A stretch of 64,000 nucleotides of DNA. It comes from Schleiferilactobacillus harbinensis DSM 16991. GTDB taxonomy: Bacteria > Bacillota > Bacilli > Lactobacillales > Lactobacillaceae. Each line of letters opens with the position of its first letter. Position 1 is the stretch's first letter. Both the position numbers and the translations under genes were made by a program. Positions 61,456 through 64,000 of the stretch are shown here, one piece after another. The DNA lies in the NCBI RefSeq assembly GCF_000425885.1, contig NZ_AUEH01000012.1, positions 1 to 64,000 on the forward strand, written 5' to 3'. The notes under the pieces are model-generated. The model was given only the letters and a program-made list of their open reading frames with translations. It did no database searches and had not been told where the DNA came from.

Positions 61456-61471
61456 TGTTCCACGTGGAACA
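61456..61471. promoter_or_regulatory. parS site (ParB binding)
   Basis: TGTTCCACGTGGAACA is a perfect 16-bp palindrome (18 bp with the flanking A and T) and matches the parS core TGTTNCACGTGNAACA used by ParB/Spo0J in Firmicutes. It lies in the gap between the MFS pump and nrnA. parS sites cluster around the replication origin. Confidence 0.85.
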
Positions 61472-61537
61472 TCACCACGCTCGCCAGACGTAGTATCATG
61501 GAGACAGCAAACTCACTACAGAAAGTAGGTTTTCTCC

Positions 61538-62488
61538 ATGTCTGATATCAACCCCATCGCTCAAGTACTGGCCGCCATTGCCCAGTACGACACGATCATC
61601 ATCCACCGCCACATCAATCCCGACCCCGACGCCATCGGCTCGCAAACCGGACTGGCCACAATTCTGCGCGAAGCCTATCCCCAGAAAAAGATCTACACTG
61701 CCGGCAGCGCCGCCCCCGGCTTAGCTTGGATCGGCCCGCAGCAGCAGGTCCCGGCCACCGCTTACCCTGACGCCCTGGTCATCGTCATTGACACCGCCAA
61801 CACGGCCCGCATCGACAGCGACCATTATCAAGAGGCGGCTAAGCTGATGAAGATCGACCACCATCCTAACCGGGAACCCTTCGGCGACATCCAGTGGGTG
61901 GACGCCGGCGCGTCCAGCAGCAGCGAGATGGTCTATGATCTGGTCACCTACTCTGATAACCTCGCCATCAGCAAAGCAGCCGCAGCCCCCTTGTATGCCG
62001 GAATCATCGGCGATACCGGCCGATTCCTCTACGACTTGACCACCGCCCGGACCCACGAGGTCGCCGCGGCGCTGCTGCGCACCGGGATTGATGCCCCCGC
62101 CATCGGCCGCCAGGAGGATCAGTTTTCACCCCAGACCGGCAAGCTGCTGGCTTACGCCTTGGCCCACGTGACCGTCACCGCCAATGGTGCCGGTTCGCTG
62201 ATTATGGATCAGGCCCTGTTGAAAGAAATGGGTCTCCCCGCCGGCCGGGAACAGGCCGTGGTCGGCTTTCTCGGTAAACTCAGCACGGTGGACCGCTGGG
62301 TGGTCTTCACCGAACGGCCCGATGGCAAGTACCGGGTGGAATTCCGCAGCAAGCGCACCCCGATCCAGCCCCTGGCCGTCCGGCATGGCGGCGGCGGTCA
62401 TCCGTTAGCCAGCGGAGCCGTGGCAGATTCGGCTGATGAAGTGCAGCAGATCATCCAGGAACTCACGGATTTGTCAGCAGCCAATTAA
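61538..62488 (+). CDS. nrnA: DHH/DHHA1 phosphoesterase, NrnA type
   Basis: A 316-residue two-domain enzyme. The DHH domain has HRHINPDPDAIGSQ, VIVIDTANTARID and IDHHPNREPFGD; DTGRFLYDL follows; the DHHA1 domain ends with HGGGGHPLASGAV. NrnA degrades short RNA and pAp and may split pApA. The length fits the family. It is preceded by parS and has AAAGTAGG near the ATG at 61538. Confidence 0.9.
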   Translation: MSDINPIAQVLAAIAQYDTIIIHRHINPDPDAIGSQTGLATILREAYPQKKIYTAGSAAPGLAWIGPQQQVPATAYPDALVIVIDTANTARIDSDHYQEAAKLMKIDHHPNREPFGDIQWVDAGASSSSEMVYDLVTYSDNLAISKAAAAPLYAGIIGDTGRFLYDLTTARTHEVAAALLRTGIDAPAIGRQEDQFSPQTGKLLAYALAHVTVTANGAGSLIMDQALLKEMGLPAGREQAVVGFLGKLSTVDRWVVFTERPDGKYRVEFRSKRTPIQPLAVRHGGGGHPLASGAVADSADEVQQIIQELTDLSAAN

Positions 62489-62576
62489 GTGGCCTACAAT
62501 CAGTTGCACTTTTTTCACAAGAAGCGATAATGGAAGCGGCACGGAATGGGATCAATTCGAGAGAGGGTTCTTTCCA

Positions 62577-62960
62577 TTGGCTATTTCACTATTGTTAAAC
62601 ACCGTGGTAACGGTGATCGCGATTCTCGTCGTCATGGACTTTTGGACCCAGCGGCGCACGCTGTATCAACTGCGGCGGACGCTGCTCAAGGCCCATGCCC
62701 AAGCCGACATGGCCCGCACCCGGTATCACCACGAATTTGATCACTCAATTACGGTCGCCGATTTGGCGGCCGGCCTGGCGCTGATTCTTTTAGTACTGGC
62801 CTTTCTCAACCTGGCCAGTTTTCTCGCCAGCCTCTGGGCCATCGGCGGCATGATCGTCTTTTCGCTGGCCAACATTGCGCTGGCGGATCACATTCAGGAC
62901 TTGGCCGACCGGGCGTGGAAACCCCGGGAGATTTTCTATCCAGTCCATTTGCATTCTTAA
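62577..62960 (+). CDS. Small membrane protein (127 aa)
   Basis: A TTG start at 62577 with GAGAGGG 8 nt upstream gives a 127-residue protein with an N-terminal membrane segment (LLLNTVVTVIAILVVMDFW), a charged middle (RTLLKAHAQADMARTRYHHEFD) and two more membrane segments. No family recognised. The longer frame to 62436 overlaps nrnA and is rejected. Confidence 0.6.
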   Translation: MAISLLLNTVVTVIAILVVMDFWTQRRTLYQLRRTLLKAHAQADMARTRYHHEFDHSITVADLAAGLALILLVLAFLNLASFLASLWAIGGMIVFSLANIALADHIQDLADRAWKPREIFYPVHLHS

Positions 62961-63054
62961 TTTCCCTTTGTAGAGACAGCGGCCTGCGAGGTTATCCGAA
63001 CAAGCACAGGTCCCAGTTTCGTGCCATCGCCTCTGTATGTCTGACAGCTGTCAA

Positions 63055-63090
63055 AAGAAGCATCCTCAACGTTCGCCGAGGATGCTTCTT
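63055..63090. terminator. Bidirectional terminator
   Basis: AAGAAGCATCCTC/GAGGATGCTTCTT, a perfect 13-bp stem with a 10-nt loop and T runs on both sides, between the small membrane protein and the symporter. Confidence 0.85.
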
Positions 63091-63094
63091 TTTC

Positions 63095-64000
63095 TCATGC
63101 GCGAGATTTAATCGCCGCGTACAACTTTTGCTCATCGTAGAAATGCAGCAGGCCAATCATCACCAGATACAGCCCCAGCGGGATCCAAACATAATTCAGA
63201 TCGATCATCCGCAGCGTCGCTGCATTCTGGGCGTGATTGGCGACGTAGCCGGCAAGGCCCAGCAAACCGCCAGTCACCAGGCCGCCCAAGCCAAGGCCCA
63301 AGTTGACGCCCAAGTCATTGGCCGAAGCAAAAATTCCTTCGGCCTGCACGCCCAACACGACGATGCCATAGCGGATCGTATCGGCAATCATGATCGAGAC
63401 CAGCCCGACGATCATGCCTTGGCCAATGCTGTTCACTGCGATCGCCGTGAACAGCAGCGGCAGCCAGCGGAGATATACCCCACCGGCCAGCAGAAGCTGG
63501 CCCGCTAACGCGATGAGCATCCCGGTGCCCATAGTCCGTTTATTCCCCCACCGGCCGGCAATCAGCATGATACTGACAACGCCGATCAGCGAGGCAAAGG
63601 TGAAACTGTTGGCCCAGGATACCAGATTCTGGTTGTTTAAGACGTACTTGAAATAGTAAACCGTCGTCTGATTCTTGATCGCCGTCACCAGCCAAAAGCA
63701 GAAAATCACCAGCGACAGCACGATCCATGGGGTGTTGTGCCGGGCCGCCGAGAGGACTTTGCGCAGCGGCTGGTGGGCGATCTCCGGCTGGGTGAACCGT
63801 TCTCGAATCTGGAAGAACGTGTTCAGGATCAAGGCGAGAGAAATCACCGCGAAGAGGCTGATGGTGCCGAGGAAGCCCCGCTGTTCGTTGCCTTGACCAA
63901 AGAACGCCACCAGGGGCAGCGTGAATACCGCGACGATGATCTGCACCGAACTGCCGAAGAACTGGCGGATCACCCCGAGCAGCGTGAGTTCCTGGTCGTT
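63095..64000 (-). CDS. GPH-family sugar symporter, C-terminal part (runs off the window)
   Basis: About 301 residues of a glycoside-pentoside-hexuronide:cation symporter (MelB/XylP type): the frame comes in at 64000, and about eight hydrophobic segments remain (SWANSFTFASLIGVVSIML, GMIVGLVSIMIADTIRYGIVVLGVQAEGI and so on). ADTIRYG and GVQAEGIFAS are typical of this family. No PTS IIA tail is present at the C-terminus. The N-terminal third lies outside the window, so the substrate is not told. Confidence 0.85.
   Translation of the reverse strand, partial: NDQELTLLGVIRQFFGSSVQIIVAVFTLPLVAFFGQGNEQRGFLGTISLFAVISLALILNTFFQIRERFTQPEIAHQPLRKVLSAARHNTPWIVLSLVIFCFWLVTAIKNQTTVYYFKYVLNNQNLVSWANSFTFASLIGVVSIMLIAGRWGNKRTMGTGMLIALAGQLLLAGGVYLRWLPLLFTAIAVNSIGQGMIVGLVSIMIADTIRYGIVVLGVQAEGIFASANDLGVNLGLGLGGLVTGGLLGLAGYVANHAQNAATLRMIDLNYVWIPLGLYLVMIGLLHFYDEQKLYAAIKSRA

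Overview
The window looks like chromosomal DNA of a lactic acid bacterium of the Lactobacillaceae. Supporting signs are strong AGGAGG ribosome sites with frequent TTG and GTG starts, CcpA-type cre sites, a PepI-type prolyl iminopeptidase, an oxidase-type glycerol-3-phosphate enzyme (GlpO), fumarase-family aspartate lyase, IS30- and IS200/IS605-type elements, and protein sequences that read like the GC-richer lactobacilli (casei, rhamnosus, harbinensis groups). No rRNA or tRNA gene was seen, so the species is not fixed. A perfect parS palindrome (61.46 kb) and rlmH (22.1 kb) hint at a place in the origin half of the chromosome.

Layout. 0-3 kb is a graveyard: the end of an IS30-type transposase, the tail of an ATP-binding transcription-regulator-like protein, and the 3' end of trpB joined to a trpA with an internal deletion and a TnpB-only IS200/IS605 element (1313-2801). 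3-8 kb is accessory: a toxin-antitoxin-like pair with a ribosome-site-sequestering leader, an HTH/HNH nuclease that may read modified DNA, two GNAT acetyltransferases and an Mrr-like restriction enzyme. 8-11 kb is an acetolactate synthase/AEC transporter operon facing a MarR regulator across a double operator. 11-25 kb holds small metabolic and regulatory genes (HAD phosphatases, MFS, sugar O-acetyltransferase, AraC, MerR, two tandem membrane XRE regulators, PepI, RNHCP protein, HIT, RlmH, AspA) and a frameshifted MazE-like antitoxin. 25-31 kb has an HTH_42 protein, a DUF4091 glycosidase under a cre site and several small unknown genes.

30.8-52.9 kb is a phage-defence island. It is a complete type 1 BREX system on the minus strand (brxA, brxB, brxC, pglX, then pglZ, brxL) with a GmrSD-like DUF262/HNH gene directly after brxL and a SNF2 helicase at the other end. 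Between pglX and pglZ lie a tyrosine recombinase and a second, promoterless pglX body in opposite orientation. Two inverted repeat pairs link the two pglX copies: about 130 bp at the start of the exchangeable part, and a perfect 32 bp pair inside it. Both pairs are in frame. The pglX now behind brxC is short (921 aa) and lacks the C-terminal region that the silent copy carries; inversion at the first pair would give a 1195-aa protein and at the second pair a 1169-aa chimera. The recombinase currently sits in the brx operon directly behind pglX. So the locus is a phase-variable BREX whose methyltransferase can take at least three forms.

The SNF2 gene is bracketed by two copies of the leader of a guanidinium-exporter-type SMR gene (gdx), one of which carries only a broken gdx start, marking an island edge. 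53-64 kb returns to housekeeping: the glycerol operon glpK-glpO-glpF behind a cre site, the FetAB metal exporter, a PadR regulator with its DHA2 multidrug pump, parS, an NrnA-type DHH phosphoesterase, a small membrane protein and the C-terminal part of a GPH-family sugar symporter that runs off the right edge.
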